From Chitinophaga skermanii (GTDB lineage: Bacteria; Bacteroidota; Bacteroidia; Chitinophagales; Chitinophagaceae): a stretch of 64,000 nt of DNA. The stretch's first letter is position 1. Each line of letters starts with the position of its first letter. Location: positions 186,001 through 250,000 of the forward strand of contig NZ_QLLL01000008.1 of the NCBI RefSeq assembly GCF_003259335.1. The letters are read 5' to 3'. Of this stretch, positions 1-9,609 are shown piece after piece. The translations under genes were made by a program, and so were the position numbers. The notes under the pieces were generated by a model. It saw only the letters and a program-made list of their open reading frames with translations, did not search any database and had not been told where the DNA came from.

Positions 1-1
1 G

Positions 2-1108
2 GCTTTTTCGCCGTTCGATGTAGTGGTAACTACTTACAACCTCATGCAAACCAACGATGAACAATTTGCGCAAATCCAATGGAGCAATGCAGTACTAGAT
101 GAAGCGCATACCATCAAAAACTATCAAACCAAAACCTCCAAGGCGGCCATGAACCTCCAGGCCGATTTCAAACTGATACTTACAGGTACACCTATTCAAA
201 ACCATGTTGGCGAAATATGGAACCTGTTTAACTTCATTAATCCCGGTTTATTGGGAACATTAAAGCACTTCCACGAGAACTTCGCCATGCCTATGTCTAA
301 GTTCCCAATGGGCGCCGTGAAGGATCATTTAAGGAAGCTAATTTCACCTTACATGCTACGCAGAACGAAGGTGGCAGTTATGGAAGAATTACCGGGTAAA
401 ACCGAGATCGAGAAAGTAGTGATGTTGTCGCGCGAAGAGAGGGCGTTTTATGAAGGTATTCGTCGCAGGGCAGTAGAGCAAATCAAATTGTCGGCCCAAC
501 AAAAGAACCGCTTACACTTGCAAACATTGGCCGAAATTAACCGTTTACGCATGGCGGCTTGTAATCCCAAGCTGCTCGATGAACAAGTAGATATTGATTC
601 TACCAAAATGCGTATCTTATTAGAGATCGTAGAAGAATTAATCCCTAACCGCCACCGTGCCTTAATATTTAGCCAGTTTGTAAAACATCTTGCATTGGTG
701 AAGAAAGCCCTCGATAGCCTAGGTATCCCGTATCTCTATCTCGACGGTAGCACGCCAATAGCTGAACGAGGCGAACTAGTACAACGATTCCAAGGAGGAG
801 AAGCCCCCTTGTTCTTAATTAGCTTAAAAGCAGGCGGACAAGGCCTGAATTTAACCGCCGCAGATTTTGTTATTCACCTCGACCCATGGTGGAACCCCGC
901 CATTGAAGAGCAAGCCTCGGACCGTGCTTACCGCATTGGGCAAACACGTCCTGTAACTGTATACAGGTTGGTAGCCAAAGATACCATCGAAGAAAAGATT
1001 ATGCAATTACACGTGAATAAACGCGACATTGCCGACCACCTGTTAGCCGGTAGCGACCAGGCGGCGAAATTATCTTCCGACGAGTTATTGGATTTAATTA
1101 GTTTGTAA
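2..1108 (+). CDS. SNF2-family DEAD/DEAH helicase, C-terminal part (5' cut by window edge)
   Basis: The reading frame is open from base 2, so the gene starts before the window. The visible part holds the DEAH box (VLDEAH near the left end), motif III (LTGTP) and the whole C-terminal helicase half: an FSQF segment, LDGST, the GGQGLNL motif and the QASDRAYRIGQ motif typical of SWI2/SNF2 proteins. These ATPases translocate on double-stranded DNA and remodel DNA-protein complexes in the cytoplasm. In bacteria they are often 900-1200 residues long with an N-terminal SWIM zinc finger, which would lie outside the window. Exact substrate unknown. Confidence 0.95.
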   Translation, partial: AFSPFDVVVTTYNLMQTNDEQFAQIQWSNAVLDEAHTIKNYQTKTSKAAMNLQADFKLILTGTPIQNHVGEIWNLFNFINPGLLGTLKHFHENFAMPMSKFPMGAVKDHLRKLISPYMLRRTKVAVMEELPGKTEIEKVVMLSREERAFYEGIRRRAVEQIKLSAQQKNRLHLQTLAEINRLRMAACNPKLLDEQVDIDSTKMRILLEIVEELIPNRHRALIFSQFVKHLALVKKALDSLGIPYLYLDGSTPIAERGELVQRFQGGEAPLFLISLKAGGQGLNLTAADFVIHLDPWWNPAIEEQASDRAYRIGQTRPVTVYRLVAKDTIEEKIMQLHVNKRDIADHLLAGSDQAAKLSSDELLDLISL

Positions 1109-1110
1109 AC

Positions 1111-1356
1111 TTAATGGTAGCGTTCTAGCGTGGACCGTTCTTCGGGCGTAAGGCTGTTAAGGCCGCTGCGGTGGATTTTATCGAGGATTCGGTCAACTTC
1201 TTGTTGTTCCAACGATTTACGAGCATTGTAGCGATGGTCGATCGTACCTTTTGTGACCTCCCTGCCGGCTTCACGTTTTCTTTTGGCGGCGGAGTTGCCC
1301 CAAACCATCACGTAAACAATAATTCCCAGCACCAGTAATAGAAAGAATAAAAGCAT
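1111..1356 (-). CDS. Small membrane-anchored protein with DUF6576-like C-terminus
   Basis: An 81-residue protein: one N-terminal transmembrane helix (about residues 1-20, LLFFLLLVLGIIVYVMV), a basic linker, then a C-terminal helix-turn segment (VDRILDKIHRSGLNSLTPEE) resembling the short domain found at the end of Bacteroidota rhomboid proteins. I chose the internal ATG at 1356 because the longer frame runs back through the tRNA gene. Tail-to-tail with the helicase, two bases apart. No enzymatic motif is visible; function unknown. Confidence 0.7.
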   Translation of the reverse strand: MLLFFLLLVLGIIVYVMVWGNSAAKRKREAGREVTKGTIDHRYNARKSLEQQEVDRILDKIHRSGLNSLTPEERSTLERYH

Positions 1357-1530
1357 AGGATAAAAATCACTACCAAAATATGCAATATTCCGAATATGCT
1401 GCCTGTAAAATTGCGTTAAAGTTGGTGGAGGGCCTTTCTGGCTGAAAATTTTTTTATTCGCTGTAAGTCTTTGCTGTATTGTGTTTTGCCTGATTGTGAA
1501 ATGTTTTTTTGCGCAAAATCTGAAAATTAT

Positions 1531-1561
1531 TTTTTTATTATCAAATCTAATTCTACTTTCG
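1531..1561 (+). promoter_or_regulatory. Probable promoter of tRNA-Ser
   Basis: A TTTT at 1531-1534, a 19-base spacer and TACTTTCG at 1554-1561 match the Bacteroidota vegetative promoter (TTTG-N19-21-TAnnTTTG) with one mismatch in each box. The tRNA begins 5 bases further on. Confidence 0.5.
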
Positions 1562-1565
1562 CCGC

Positions 1566-1653
1566 GGAGAAATGGCAGAGCGGTCGATTGCGGCAGTCTT
1601 GAAAACTGTTGACTGTAACAGGTCCGGGGGTTCGAATCCCTCTTTCTCCGCCA
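1566..1653 (+). tRNA. tRNA-Ser (anticodon UGA), CCA encoded
   Basis: The acceptor stem GGAGAAA/TTTCTCC closes a class II tRNA with a long variable arm and a T loop GGTTCGAATCC. The anticodon loop CTTGAAA places TGA at 1600-1602. Discriminator G and an encoded CCA (1651-1653) follow. It reads codon UCA and is nearly identical to the second tRNA-Ser at the right end of the window, which carries the prophage. Confidence 0.97.
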
Positions 1654-1715
1654 CCACAGGGACTTTGAAAAGAGTCCTTTTTTTATGCATATATGTGTCG
1701 CTTTCAATGAGCAAG

Positions 1716-2279
1716 TTAGCGTACATTTCTCCTAAAGAAATGCACCCAATAACTCAAATTTTCCCTCCTATACTCCTCAAATCCAAAGCGCTCGTACCAA
1801 GGTAAATTTCGTTCAGTAGATGTTTCCAAGTAAATAGGGCGTTGTTGCGCATCACAGTAATCTAAAATGCCTTGTAATAACTCGCTACCATGGCCTTTGC
1901 CCTGTTCTGAAGGTAATACCCCTACAAACCATAAATAAGCAAATGGTGAGGTAGGATGGGCCTGGTGAATGATCTTTTCGCGCCGGAGTGTTTTAAGGAT
2001 ATTGCCAATGCCTACACAACGAAGGATCAGCTGGAGATCGAGGTGTAAAACAATCTTTTTCTTATCGGGGTAAAGGAGTAGGGCACAGGCTTTCTTGTCG
2101 TTGGATAAGAATATGTCGCCAAAGCGATAGCACATTTCGCAGGAGTAATCCATAAGCGCTTCGATTCGCTTTGGGTGACCGTCTTTTTTAATGATATAAT
2201 TGACGCTGAGGTTGTGTTGGAACGATTGGGTGAGTATATCGATCACAAGTGGTTTATCGGCGTATTGGGCTTTTTTCAT
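1716..2279 (-). CDS. GNAT-family N-acetyltransferase
   Basis: 187 residues with the GNAT fold signature: a central strand followed by the acetyl-CoA binding stretch [15 protein letters not shown] (Q/RxxGxG/A at about residues 124-136) and the C-terminal WYERFGFEE motif. Such enzymes move an acetyl group from acetyl-CoA to an amine. The substrate cannot be read from sequence. It stands alone between tRNA-Ser and an unknown + strand gene. Confidence 0.88.
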   Translation of the reverse strand: MKKAQYADKPLVIDILTQSFQHNLSVNYIIKKDGHPKRIEALMDYSCEMCYRFGDIFLSNDKKACALLLYPDKKKIVLHLDLQLILRCVGIGNILKTLRREKIIHQAHPTSPFAYLWFVGVLPSEQGKGHGSELLQGILDYCDAQQRPIYLETSTERNLPWYERFGFEEYRRENLSYWVHFFRRNVR

Positions 2280-2432
2280 GTAGTTAATGGGGATTGAATG
2301 TCAATTAGTAACAAGGAATGCAATCTAAGATGTTTGTACGAATACGTTTTACGCTGTTGTAACAAGATAATTTTTATTGCACAGGAACCAAAATATGCCT
2401 ACATTCATGTACCACGTTACAACTCAATTTCC

Positions 2433-2960
2433 ATGAATTTCTTCAAAAAATTGTTCAGAAGAAAGCATCAAAACCCAGCTTCGCTGAGCATCGATGAGGG
2501 CGTCCACGTTTTTAAAAAAACTGATCTTCCTACATATAAATACAGCCACCTCCCGGAACACGAATTCTTGGCCATTAACATGTGCATCGACTTCCTACAA
2601 AATGGATTACCACAATTGTTGAAGTTTGAAAAATCACCTGCCAATCATCCTGCCAATCTCGACGAATACGTGGAGGTATGGAAACGTAATGCCCATAAAA
2701 CATTCTTGGGTATTGATGCCGATCAACATTTGTTAATACTTGCGTATAATTTCGGCCAGTATTTAGTAGATACCTACGGTTTTAAATGGGAAAAACGTTT
2801 ACAAGGCAATGCGGCTACACTGGTTGTACGCACCTTTTCACCTGTAGAAATCGAAATGTACCCGCTCGATACTACGATGAAGGCAGTGCATGACGATGAT
2901 CCAAATGTTTTTGCCAATGTTGAGCAGAAGCTAAAACGCGCACTCGGAAAATTATTCTAG
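2433..2960 (+). CDS. Hypothetical protein (175 aa)
   Basis: I start it at the internal ATG 2433 (MNFFKKLFRRK), since the 45 residues upstream look non-coding (cysteine-rich, no protein-like pattern) and this start gives a typical basic N-terminus. The rest is a globular, acidic-aromatic protein without signal peptide or membrane segment. I recognise no family. It does not overlap its neighbours and is probably monocistronic. Confidence 0.7.
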   Translation: MNFFKKLFRRKHQNPASLSIDEGVHVFKKTDLPTYKYSHLPEHEFLAINMCIDFLQNGLPQLLKFEKSPANHPANLDEYVEVWKRNAHKTFLGIDADQHLLILAYNFGQYLVDTYGFKWEKRLQGNAATLVVRTFSPVEIEMYPLDTTMKAVHDDDPNVFANVEQKLKRALGKLF

Positions 2961-3010
2961 TCAATTGGGTGATAATACGAAGAGCTTGGTATCAATAATA
3001 AACACATACC

Positions 3011-3343
3011 ATGACACATTCTTCCGACAAACAATTCGCCATCGATATTATCAACGGCGCACCTATTTCCAGTAAAGCTTGGCTATCATTCGATCATAGC
3101 GTTGCGGATATACCTTCACAGGTTCCTTCCAAATACAAAGAACTAATTGCTATTGCTGTCGCACTTACTACGCAATGTCCTTATTGCATTGAAAAGCATA
3201 TCACCAAAGCCAAGGAACAAGGCATTACCCAAGAAGAAATTGCTGAAACAATCATGATCGCTGCTGCCCTTCGATCCGGGGCCGCATTAGGATACGGTTT
3301 GCTTGCTATGAAGTTGTTTAAAAGCGAAAACAACGGGGGCTAG
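3011..3343 (+). CDS. AhpD/carboxymuconolactone decarboxylase-family protein
   Basis: 110 residues with the CMD signature: E44, then the redox pair C56-P-Y-C59 and H63, the E...CXXCXXXH arrangement used by AhpD-like alkylhydroperoxidases for peroxide reduction via a proton relay. All key residues are present, so activity is plausible; physiological partner unknown. Cytoplasmic. Its stop overlaps by 4 bases the end of the convergent sigma-factor gene. Confidence 0.9.
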   Translation: MTHSSDKQFAIDIINGAPISSKAWLSFDHSVADIPSQVPSKYKELIAIAVALTTQCPYCIEKHITKAKEQGITQEEIAETIMIAAALRSGAALGYGLLAMKLFKSENNGG

Positions 3344-3864
3344 GCCTGCCGTTGTTTCTGCATTTGTTGCAAACATTTATACTTTTGATTCGCCGCTGTA
3401 TGCTTGTTCTTCCAGCCCATTTTTTGCATAAGCTGCTCCATGGGAGTATTCATAAAAAACAAGGCTTGTAGTATTTGTTGACATTTCACTGTGATCTGTT
3501 TCATCCAGCGTAGTACGTTGAAAGTTTGTTCTTCATTCGCTTCATAAGGTATGTCAACATTTACATTAGCAGGGTCGAATTGTGTGGTTTTGTTATCTCG
3601 CAGTTGTTTCAACCAGAGGTTTCTAGCAATGGCAAAGAGGAACGTTTGTAACGATGCTGTGAGGGCGAAATTGGGTTGCCGTATTTTTTGTAGGAAGATG
3701 ATGAGCGTTTCTTGGAAAATGTCTTCCGCATCTGCAACATTGCCATTGTTACGCAATATGTGCTGGGCAATGCAAGGGTAGTATTCGCTATACAATTGTG
3801 CTAGCGAAGCACGTTCATCGTTTTTAACACGATCAATCCAAATATTGTCTGGATGGAGGGTCAT
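3340..3864 (-). CDS. RNA polymerase sigma factor, sigma-70 family (ECF-like)
   Basis: 174 residues. Region 2 (about residues 20-90) contains the DAEDIFQETLIIF core-binding helix and an FLFAIARNLW segment of region 2.3-2.4; region 4 is a weak HTH at the C-terminus (CQQILQALFFMNTPMEQLMQKMGWKN). No anti-sigma gene lies beside it, unlike FecI/FecR pairs, so its control is not visible. Confidence 0.88.
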   Translation of the reverse strand: MTLHPDNIWIDRVKNDERASLAQLYSEYYPCIAQHILRNNGNVADAEDIFQETLIIFLQKIRQPNFALTASLQTFLFAIARNLWLKQLRDNKTTQFDPANVNVDIPYEANEEQTFNVLRWMKQITVKCQQILQALFFMNTPMEQLMQKMGWKNKHTAANQKYKCLQQMQKQRQA

Positions 3865-3933
3865 AATAGGCCGAATTTAAAAGTATTTATACCAATTTCA
3901 ACGTATTATCACCCCATTTGTCAAAGTATTTTT

Positions 3934-4353
3934 TTAATACCGTGCCTGCCCAATGCGTAGTAACTTAATTTTCCCTTCTTCGTTCAATGTAAAGCTAAAA
4001 TACGCTATAAAATCACCCCAAGTATCGCTATGAAACCGGCCATAAATTGAAAGACCATTGTCTTCTACTTTATCGATGGTAGTAAACCTTTCGTTACGAA
4101 TGGCTTCGGTAGAGAATTCGATTAAGTCGCGGGGATGACCATCGTCTAATAGTTTGGCTGTATCGGCAAAGTATGAGCGCCAAGTTTTTGCATCCCCTTT
4201 TTGCCAAGCGATGATCGCGGCTTTCGCTACGGGATGTGTGATGTTGTCATATGTCATTTGTTTGCGTTCAGGGTGTTGATGATTTCCTACCTGCCCACAA
4301 GCGCTGAATACACTTGCTAGCAGGAGGAGCAATGAAAGTCCGAGTAATCTCAT
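3934..4353 (-). CDS. Putative lipoprotein, NTF2-like
   Basis: 139 residues beginning with a lipoprotein signal peptide: hydrophobic core and a lipobox ending at C19 (SVFSAC). The mature part (WQKGDAKTWRSYFADTAKL...) resembles the SnoaL/NTF2-like fold, small cone-shaped barrels that bind ligands or act as accessory domains. Three bases downstream of the SDR gene at 4357, so likely co-transcribed with the SDR pair. Confidence 0.72.
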   Translation of the reverse strand: MRLLGLSLLLLLASVFSACGQVGNHQHPERKQMTYDNITHPVAKAAIIAWQKGDAKTWRSYFADTAKLLDDGHPRDLIEFSTEAIRNERFTTIDKVEDNGLSIYGRFHSDTWGDFIAYFSFTLNEEGKIKLLRIGQARY

Positions 4354-4356
4354 GGT

Positions 4357-5109
4357 TTATTGATTGGCGCCACCATTTACAAGCAAGTGCTGGCCGTTTA
4401 CGAAAGAGGATAAGTCGCTAGCAAAGAACTCGGCAATATTTGCTACATCTTCTACTTCAGCTAGGCGTTTCATAGGGCAACTGTCGATAAGTGATGTACG
4501 CAACTCGGGGTAGCTATTCGCTTCTGCAAAAATCCCGCTATGGTCAACAGCAAAGGGAATAATTGAATTCACTGTTACGCCCCGGTGCCCAATTTCTTTC
4601 GCTAATACATCTACTAAATAGCGGGGTGTAGTTTTGCTACCGCCATACACGGCCATACCGGCAACCGGGAATGCTGTTGTGCTCGACGCGATGTAAATAA
4701 TTCTACCATTATCTTCCACGTTTAAAGCAGCTTGTTGCATGGTGAAGTAGGCGCCTTTGGTATTAATTGAAAATAGGCGGTCGAATTGTTCTTCGGTGAA
4801 AGCGGTAACAGGTGTTTCTACCATTTCAATGCCAGCGTTAGCTACTACAATATCAACTTTTCCAAATGCTTTTTTAGCTTCTGCAAAAAGGTATTGAATA
4901 TCTGCTACCTTGCTTACATCCGCTTGTACAGCAATTACCTGTGCACCCATTGCACGGATATTATTCTCTACTTCTTCAGCAGAAGCTTTGTCTCTCGAAT
5001 AGTTTAATACAATGTTAGCACCTAATGCTGCGTAACGTTCTGCGATGGCTTTACCCAAGCCTCTAGCTGAGCCGGTAATAACGGCTGTTTTATGGTGTAA
5101 TGAGTTCAT
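4357..5109 (-). CDS. Short-chain dehydrogenase/reductase
   Basis: 250 residues from the ATG at 5109; the longer frame upstream lacks SDR character. Cofactor motif TGSARGLG near residue 12, NAG motif, and the YGGSK catalytic Tyr/Lys pair, with the Ser in SSTTAF. An NAD(P)-dependent oxidoreductase of unknown substrate. It follows another SDR gene 31 bases upstream and both lie downstream of an AraC regulator on the same strand. Confidence 0.92.
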   Translation of the reverse strand: MNSLHHKTAVITGSARGLGKAIAERYAALGANIVLNYSRDKASAEEVENNIRAMGAQVIAVQADVSKVADIQYLFAEAKKAFGKVDIVVANAGIEMVETPVTAFTEEQFDRLFSINTKGAYFTMQQAALNVEDNGRIIYIASSTTAFPVAGMAVYGGSKTTPRYLVDVLAKEIGHRGVTVNSIIPFAVDHSGIFAEANSYPELRTSLIDSCPMKRLAEVEDVANIAEFFASDLSSFVNGQHLLVNGGANQ

Positions 5110-5140
5110 GATGTTTGCGTTTGAATAATGAAAAGAATAA

Positions 5141-5881
5141 TTAAGCCATACCGCCGTTAGCACCAATATTTTGAGCTGAGATCCAATTTGCATCATCACT
5201 CGCAAGGAATACTACCAACTTTGCAATATCTGATGGTTCACCAATGCGGTTGAAAGCGGATAAAGCGGCTATGCGGTTAACGATTTCAGGCGTTTTACCT
5301 TCTAAGAATAGCTCGGTGTTAGTAGGACCGGGAGAAACTGAATTCACACGAATGCCGCGGGCGCCCACCTCTTTCGCAAACACGCGTGTAAGCTGTTCAA
5401 CGGCCGATTTAGTAGCTACATAAGCGCCGTAAGTAGGTGATATCATCCTGTTTACAGATGTAGAGAAGTTGATAATACTACCATTATCTGCTAAGCGGGT
5501 AGCAGCTTCGCGCAAGGTGTAGAATACGCCTTTGATGTTGATGTCGATGATGTTGGATAAATCTTCATCCGTTGTGTCTTTGATGAGTTTGTATAGAATT
5601 ACCCCGGCGTTATTTACTAGGATATCGATACGGCCATAATGCGCAATAGCGTTATCGAAAAGCGATCTAACATTGTTGGGGTTACTTACATCTGCTTGCA
5701 AGGCAATTGCATCACCTCCGGCAGCTTTAATGGCTGCTATTACGTTATCGGCAGCTTGCTGGTTACCTGCATAGTTTACAATTACGCTAGCACCTGCTTG
5801 AGCTAATGATTTCGCAATTTCGGCACCAATACCACGGGATGCACCTGTTACTAAAGCAATTTTGTTGTGGAGTGTGTTCAT
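5141..5881 (-). CDS. Short-chain dehydrogenase/reductase
   Basis: 246 residues. Classical SDR: TGASRGIG at about residues 13-20, NNAG, catalytic Ser, YVATK (Tyr-x-x-x-Lys) and a PGPTNTEL motif typical of FabG-like 3-oxoacyl reductases. NADP is likely from the R of SRGIG. Together with the paralogue at 4357 it probably forms a two-enzyme operon whose control gene may be the AraC regulator at 5990. Confidence 0.93.
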   Translation of the reverse strand: MNTLHNKIALVTGASRGIGAEIAKSLAQAGASVIVNYAGNQQAADNVIAAIKAAGGDAIALQADVSNPNNVRSLFDNAIAHYGRIDILVNNAGVILYKLIKDTTDEDLSNIIDINIKGVFYTLREAATRLADNGSIINFSTSVNRMISPTYGAYVATKSAVEQLTRVFAKEVGARGIRVNSVSPGPTNTELFLEGKTPEIVNRIAALSAFNRIGEPSDIAKLVVFLASDDANWISAQNIGANGGMA

Positions 5882-5989
5882 AAGACTTTGTTTTTGTTTG
5901 TTCGTAATAACAATACAAAGGTGCTACATGAACATGCCTGCTTTCGTACAAAGATGTTGGTAAGAGTTGCAAATATCCCAGGTTGCCTA

Positions 5990-6910
5990 TTAAAGGGCCT
6001 GTTTCCGGTATTCCGCGGGGCTTATTTGCGCATGTTTCTTGAAGTAATTACTAAAGTGAGCCGCTTCTAAAAATCCCAACCGGTTGGCAATTTCTTTAAT
6101 AGCAAGGTTTACATCTTGCAACATCACCTTCGCTTCCGCCATGGTTTTGTCGGCTATCCAAGTTCCAATCGATTTGCCTGTTTTGTTACTGATAACTGTA
6201 GAAAGATAATTTACATGCAGGTGTTGTTTGTCGGCATAATCTTGTACGCGTAATGGCGTATGTACTTTTCCGCTGATGAGTTCGCGGAAGTGTTGTTCCA
6301 AATGCTGTTTAAAGGTTTTAACGATTTGGGAGCTGCGGTTGCCTTCGTAAATAGGGTTGTAGTCTTGAAAGAAGTATTCTTTTAATTTCAGTAGCAAAGC
6401 CACCATTAGGCTGCCAACAATTTTGTGTTTGTAAGGCGAGTCGCCGAGATGTTCGCGGTGAATTTGTTGGTACAGTTGTTCAATCATCTCGAATTGTGCT
6501 GGTTGCATAACCCTTGGTAATATTGTTTCTGTTAACAGGTAAGAAAAATCCCGGTAAACATCTTGATGTACATATTCTTTCAAATACCCTTCATTGAAGG
6601 TGATCAAACAAGTATCGGTTATACTATGCCATTCGAAAATACGGTAGTTGCCCGGGTTCGTGAAATACACGGTGCCGGGCTTTATGTCGAACACTTGGTC
6701 GTCGATCGTATATTTGCCGAATGCTTCTTTTATAAAAAGGAAGCTAAAATAATTCGGGCGAAATGGCTCCGACGTAAAAGGAAACTCCTTGAACGTTTGC
6801 TGGAGATAATGTATCGTAAAGCCGGATGCTGCATCAATTAAATCTACCGGGATGCCTAATTTCTCGTATAATTCATGTAGCGACTTTACAGATTGATGGC
6901 TGTTTTGCAT
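5990..6910 (-). CDS. AraC-family transcriptional regulator
   Basis: 306 residues. N-terminal cupin-like sensor region and a C-terminal two-HTH AraC domain (about residues 205-305; NLAIKEIANRLGFLEAAHFSNYFKKHAQISPAEYRK). Such proteins bind a small molecule and activate an adjacent promoter. Downstream on the same strand are two SDR genes, the likely targets, as in many Bacteroidota AraC-SDR clusters. Confidence 0.92.
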   Translation of the reverse strand: MQNSHQSVKSLHELYEKLGIPVDLIDAASGFTIHYLQQTFKEFPFTSEPFRPNYFSFLFIKEAFGKYTIDDQVFDIKPGTVYFTNPGNYRIFEWHSITDTCLITFNEGYLKEYVHQDVYRDFSYLLTETILPRVMQPAQFEMIEQLYQQIHREHLGDSPYKHKIVGSLMVALLLKLKEYFFQDYNPIYEGNRSSQIVKTFKQHLEQHFRELISGKVHTPLRVQDYADKQHLHVNYLSTVISNKTGKSIGTWIADKTMAEAKVMLQDVNLAIKEIANRLGFLEAAHFSNYFKKHAQISPAEYRKQAL

Positions 6911-6964
6911 GGAATAAAACGCTGCTTGAATTTAAATGTAGGTGTTTTATTTAGATTGTAAAAT

Positions 6965-8005
6965 TTAAGGTATGATGAACTCGTTGTGGGTAGGGAATTT
7001 CTTCGCCAAGTCGGCATCAATCCCAAAGTTACCGCGTATTATATCGGCAGGGTTGCCGCTTAGCCAAGTGCTAAGGTCAATGGCTTCGTATATGCTATTG
7101 TTGAATCCCAGTAACACAATCAGTACATCATCGCCCGTGTTTTTAATATAGTGCCCAGCTCCCATCGGTACATACCCCACGTCGCCGGTAACAAAGTCGT
7201 CTTTCACAAACTGTCCTTCTGCTAAGAATACACCCATTTCTGCAGCACCTTGCAAGTAATATTGCCATTCATCGGCATTGGGATGCCAATGCATTTCGCG
7301 CAAACCACCCGGTTCTATTTCGAAGATACTACCTGTAATGGTTGCTGCTATGGGGAATTCTACTTGGGAAACGGTGCGTTGGGTGCCTCCACCCGGAACT
7401 ATTTTAGGCTGTTGCGCATGTAAAGGGTAGCGATGTTTCGAGGTTAGGTTCGAGTTGCTACGGGGCAATGCTATGCCAGAATGCACATCGGGTAGCTGGC
7501 ATTGCGCGAAATAGGCTTCGCCTTGGTGTAGTTTGCTTACTTCTTCTAAGGTTAATCCCAAATTCTGGGCAGCTATATATGGTGGTACGCTCGACAGGAA
7601 ATCTGTTACGCTAAAAGTATGGTCCTCGCTAAAATCGCCATTGTCGAAAATCAAAATGAAATGGCATTCCTCGTTGCCTACACATTGCAACATATGTCCA
7701 AACCCACGGGGAAAATACCATACATCGCCGGGAGAGAAGAGATCCACATACGTTTCGCCGCTGGGTTCCACCATCGTAGTACGCATTTGACCTTTCACCA
7801 CGTAGCCCCATTCCGCGGCATTTGCATGCCAGTGCAATTCTCGGATAGCGCCGGGTGCCAAGCGCATGCTAACACCGGCAATTTGTTGAGAAACAGGGAA
7901 TTCTTTTACAGAAACACCACGGGTAATACCACCGGGACCTAATCTTGGCTCTTTTTCTTCTAATTTGTATTTGAAATTGGGTAATGCGCCGCTCATATTG
8001 TACAT
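6965..8005 (-). CDS. Bicupin, oxalate decarboxylase-like
   Basis: 346 residues with two cupin domains, each with a metal-binding set: HWHANAAEWGYV in domain 1 (about residue 58) and HWHPNADEWQYY in domain 2 (about residue 240), followed by the later His of each site (GFGH, GAGHY). This is the pattern of Mn-dependent oxalate decarboxylases and oxidases, which split oxalate to formate and CO2. It is slightly shorter than the bacterial OxdC enzymes and has no signal peptide. Divergent from the XRE regulator at 8104, its possible controller. Confidence 0.88.
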   Translation of the reverse strand: MYNMSGALPNFKYKLEEKEPRLGPGGITRGVSVKEFPVSQQIAGVSMRLAPGAIRELHWHANAAEWGYVVKGQMRTTMVEPSGETYVDLFSPGDVWYFPRGFGHMLQCVGNEECHFILIFDNGDFSEDHTFSVTDFLSSVPPYIAAQNLGLTLEEVSKLHQGEAYFAQCQLPDVHSGIALPRSNSNLTSKHRYPLHAQQPKIVPGGGTQRTVSQVEFPIAATITGSIFEIEPGGLREMHWHPNADEWQYYLQGAAEMGVFLAEGQFVKDDFVTGDVGYVPMGAGHYIKNTGDDVLIVLLGFNNSIYEAIDLSTWLSGNPADIIRGNFGIDADLAKKFPTHNEFIIP

Positions 8006-8103
8006 TTTTAAGTTGAAGAATAGGGATCACATATCGCTAGGAGATATAACAAAAACCGTACAACCGGGTTGGCTGGGAAAGGTTAAAAAATTACTTTTAC
8101 CTC

Positions 8104-8655
8104 ATGGAATTGAAGGAGAAAATCTTACTTGCACGTAAACAAAAAGGACTTACACAAGAGGAATTGGCCGAGCTAACGAACATCAATGTTCGTACCATTC
8201 AACGCATCGAAAACGGTGAAACAACACCCCGTGTATTTACCCTGAAAACCCTTGCAGCAGCCCTTTCTATTCCATTTGAAACGTTGGTGACGCCTGTGCC
8301 AAGCGCTAGCATCCAAGATGAGAAAGTAGATGCCCGTGTTTTGGAGAAAGTACATTTAGCCTGTTACGCTTACTTAGTATTACCCCTCATTCATTGGGTG
8401 GTGCCTATGCTTGTATTAAAATTTTCTAATACCAATCATTTAACAAAAGAGGCAGGGAATAAAATTGTGCGGCAACAAATTTTTTGGGTGGTAACGGTTA
8501 CGTTCGTGATGCTATTTACGGTTATGCTCAATTTTATCCTCGTGTATTATTGGGGTATTCGGCATGCTATCCACTATTTGATTCCTGCATTTACCATGTA
8601 TATCCTGCATGCTGTACGGTTATATCGGCAAGGAAAGGAGATTGTAAAATATTGA
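8104..8655 (+). CDS. XRE-family HTH regulator with membrane tail
   Basis: 183 residues: an N-terminal XRE HTH (about residues 5-60, QKGLTQEELAELTNINVRTIQRIENG) joined to a C-terminal part with three or four hydrophobic helices of the DUF4870-like type. The layout indicates a membrane-tethered DNA-binding protein. It is divergent from the bicupin gene, 98 bases away. Confidence 0.88.
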   Translation: MELKEKILLARKQKGLTQEELAELTNINVRTIQRIENGETTPRVFTLKTLAAALSIPFETLVTPVPSASIQDEKVDARVLEKVHLACYAYLVLPLIHWVVPMLVLKFSNTNHLTKEAGNKIVRQQIFWVVTVTFVMLFTVMLNFILVYYWGIRHAIHYLIPAFTMYILHAVRLYRQGKEIVKY

Positions 8656-8729
8656 TTTTCAATAAATGTCGTGTAAATGCCGTGCGAATGACGGTACAAA
8701 GGAGCGTGGTGTGCCTGTAGATTTGAGGC

Positions 8730-9581
8730 ATGAAAACATACACGATGCAACGATTTACTTTATGCCTTTTGGGGTGGTTATTGGGGGTGATAATAGCGAC
8801 ACCCGTTTCTGCACAACAGAATTTCCAATGGAAAAACACCCCCCGTTCTGTTCCATTTACATGGTCTGCTTCGGAGAATGACCCTCACGCGGCTATGCTC
8901 ATTCCTATCACCGATAGCAAAACGGGTAAGCAACTATTCCTTCAATTCGATACAGGGGTCATGCAATCAGTTTTATACAACGAGCAAGGGGATTCGGTAA
9001 GATGGAAACTAGGAAATTACCAGTTATTAGTACTGCATTTACCAGCTAAGCAATTGCAACATGATGGAAAAATAGCGGGTACCCTAGGCCTCGATTTTAT
9101 ACAAGATTATATCGTTGAGATCGATTACCCGGCATGCAAGATCAATTTCAAGCCCCGTATTGCCAGTAACCTACAATGGTCGAGTTTAACAGTAACTCCC
9201 AAGGGTTTGATGTTACCAGCTAAAATCCGCGGCCAACAAACGCAGTTATTCTTCGATAGCGGTTCCAGTGCTTTTCCACTTGTAACAGACGAAGAAACAT
9301 TTGCTACCCTAGCACTTAATGGAAAACCAGCCAACAAATACACCGCTAATTCATGGGGCAGAACCCTCGATGTATATACTGCGCCTACGAATGATAGTAT
9401 ACTGCTCGGTGGAAAATTATTACCTATCCTAACCGTTGCACATATAGCAGGAGCGAGTGAACAACAAGTAGCAATGATGAAGAAAATAGGGATTGGAGGC
9501 TTAACAGGGAATAAATTATTCTTACAACAACGATTATTGCTTGATATCCGCGGCAAACGCTTCGCGATCCAAGGGAAGTAA
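8730..9581 (+). CDS. Retropepsin-like aspartyl protease-fold protein, exported
   Basis: 283 residues with a signal peptide (cleavage near VSAQQ, residue 28). Two aspartyl-protease-like motifs are visible: FDTG (about residue 73) and FDSGSSAF (about residue 175), each followed by a GLDFIQ/GGLTGNKLF-type element. That suggests a periplasmic protein with a duplicated pepsin/retropepsin fold. Whether it cleaves peptides is untested; the DTG/DSG triads look intact. Confidence 0.75.
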   Translation: MKTYTMQRFTLCLLGWLLGVIIATPVSAQQNFQWKNTPRSVPFTWSASENDPHAAMLIPITDSKTGKQLFLQFDTGVMQSVLYNEQGDSVRWKLGNYQLLVLHLPAKQLQHDGKIAGTLGLDFIQDYIVEIDYPACKINFKPRIASNLQWSSLTVTPKGLMLPAKIRGQQTQLFFDSGSSAFPLVTDEETFATLALNGKPANKYTANSWGRTLDVYTAPTNDSILLGGKLLPILTVAHIAGASEQQVAMMKKIGIGGLTGNKLFLQQRLLLDIRGKRFAIQGK

Positions 9582-9609
9582 TACAAGCGCAAAATCGTTT
9601 TTTTGATGT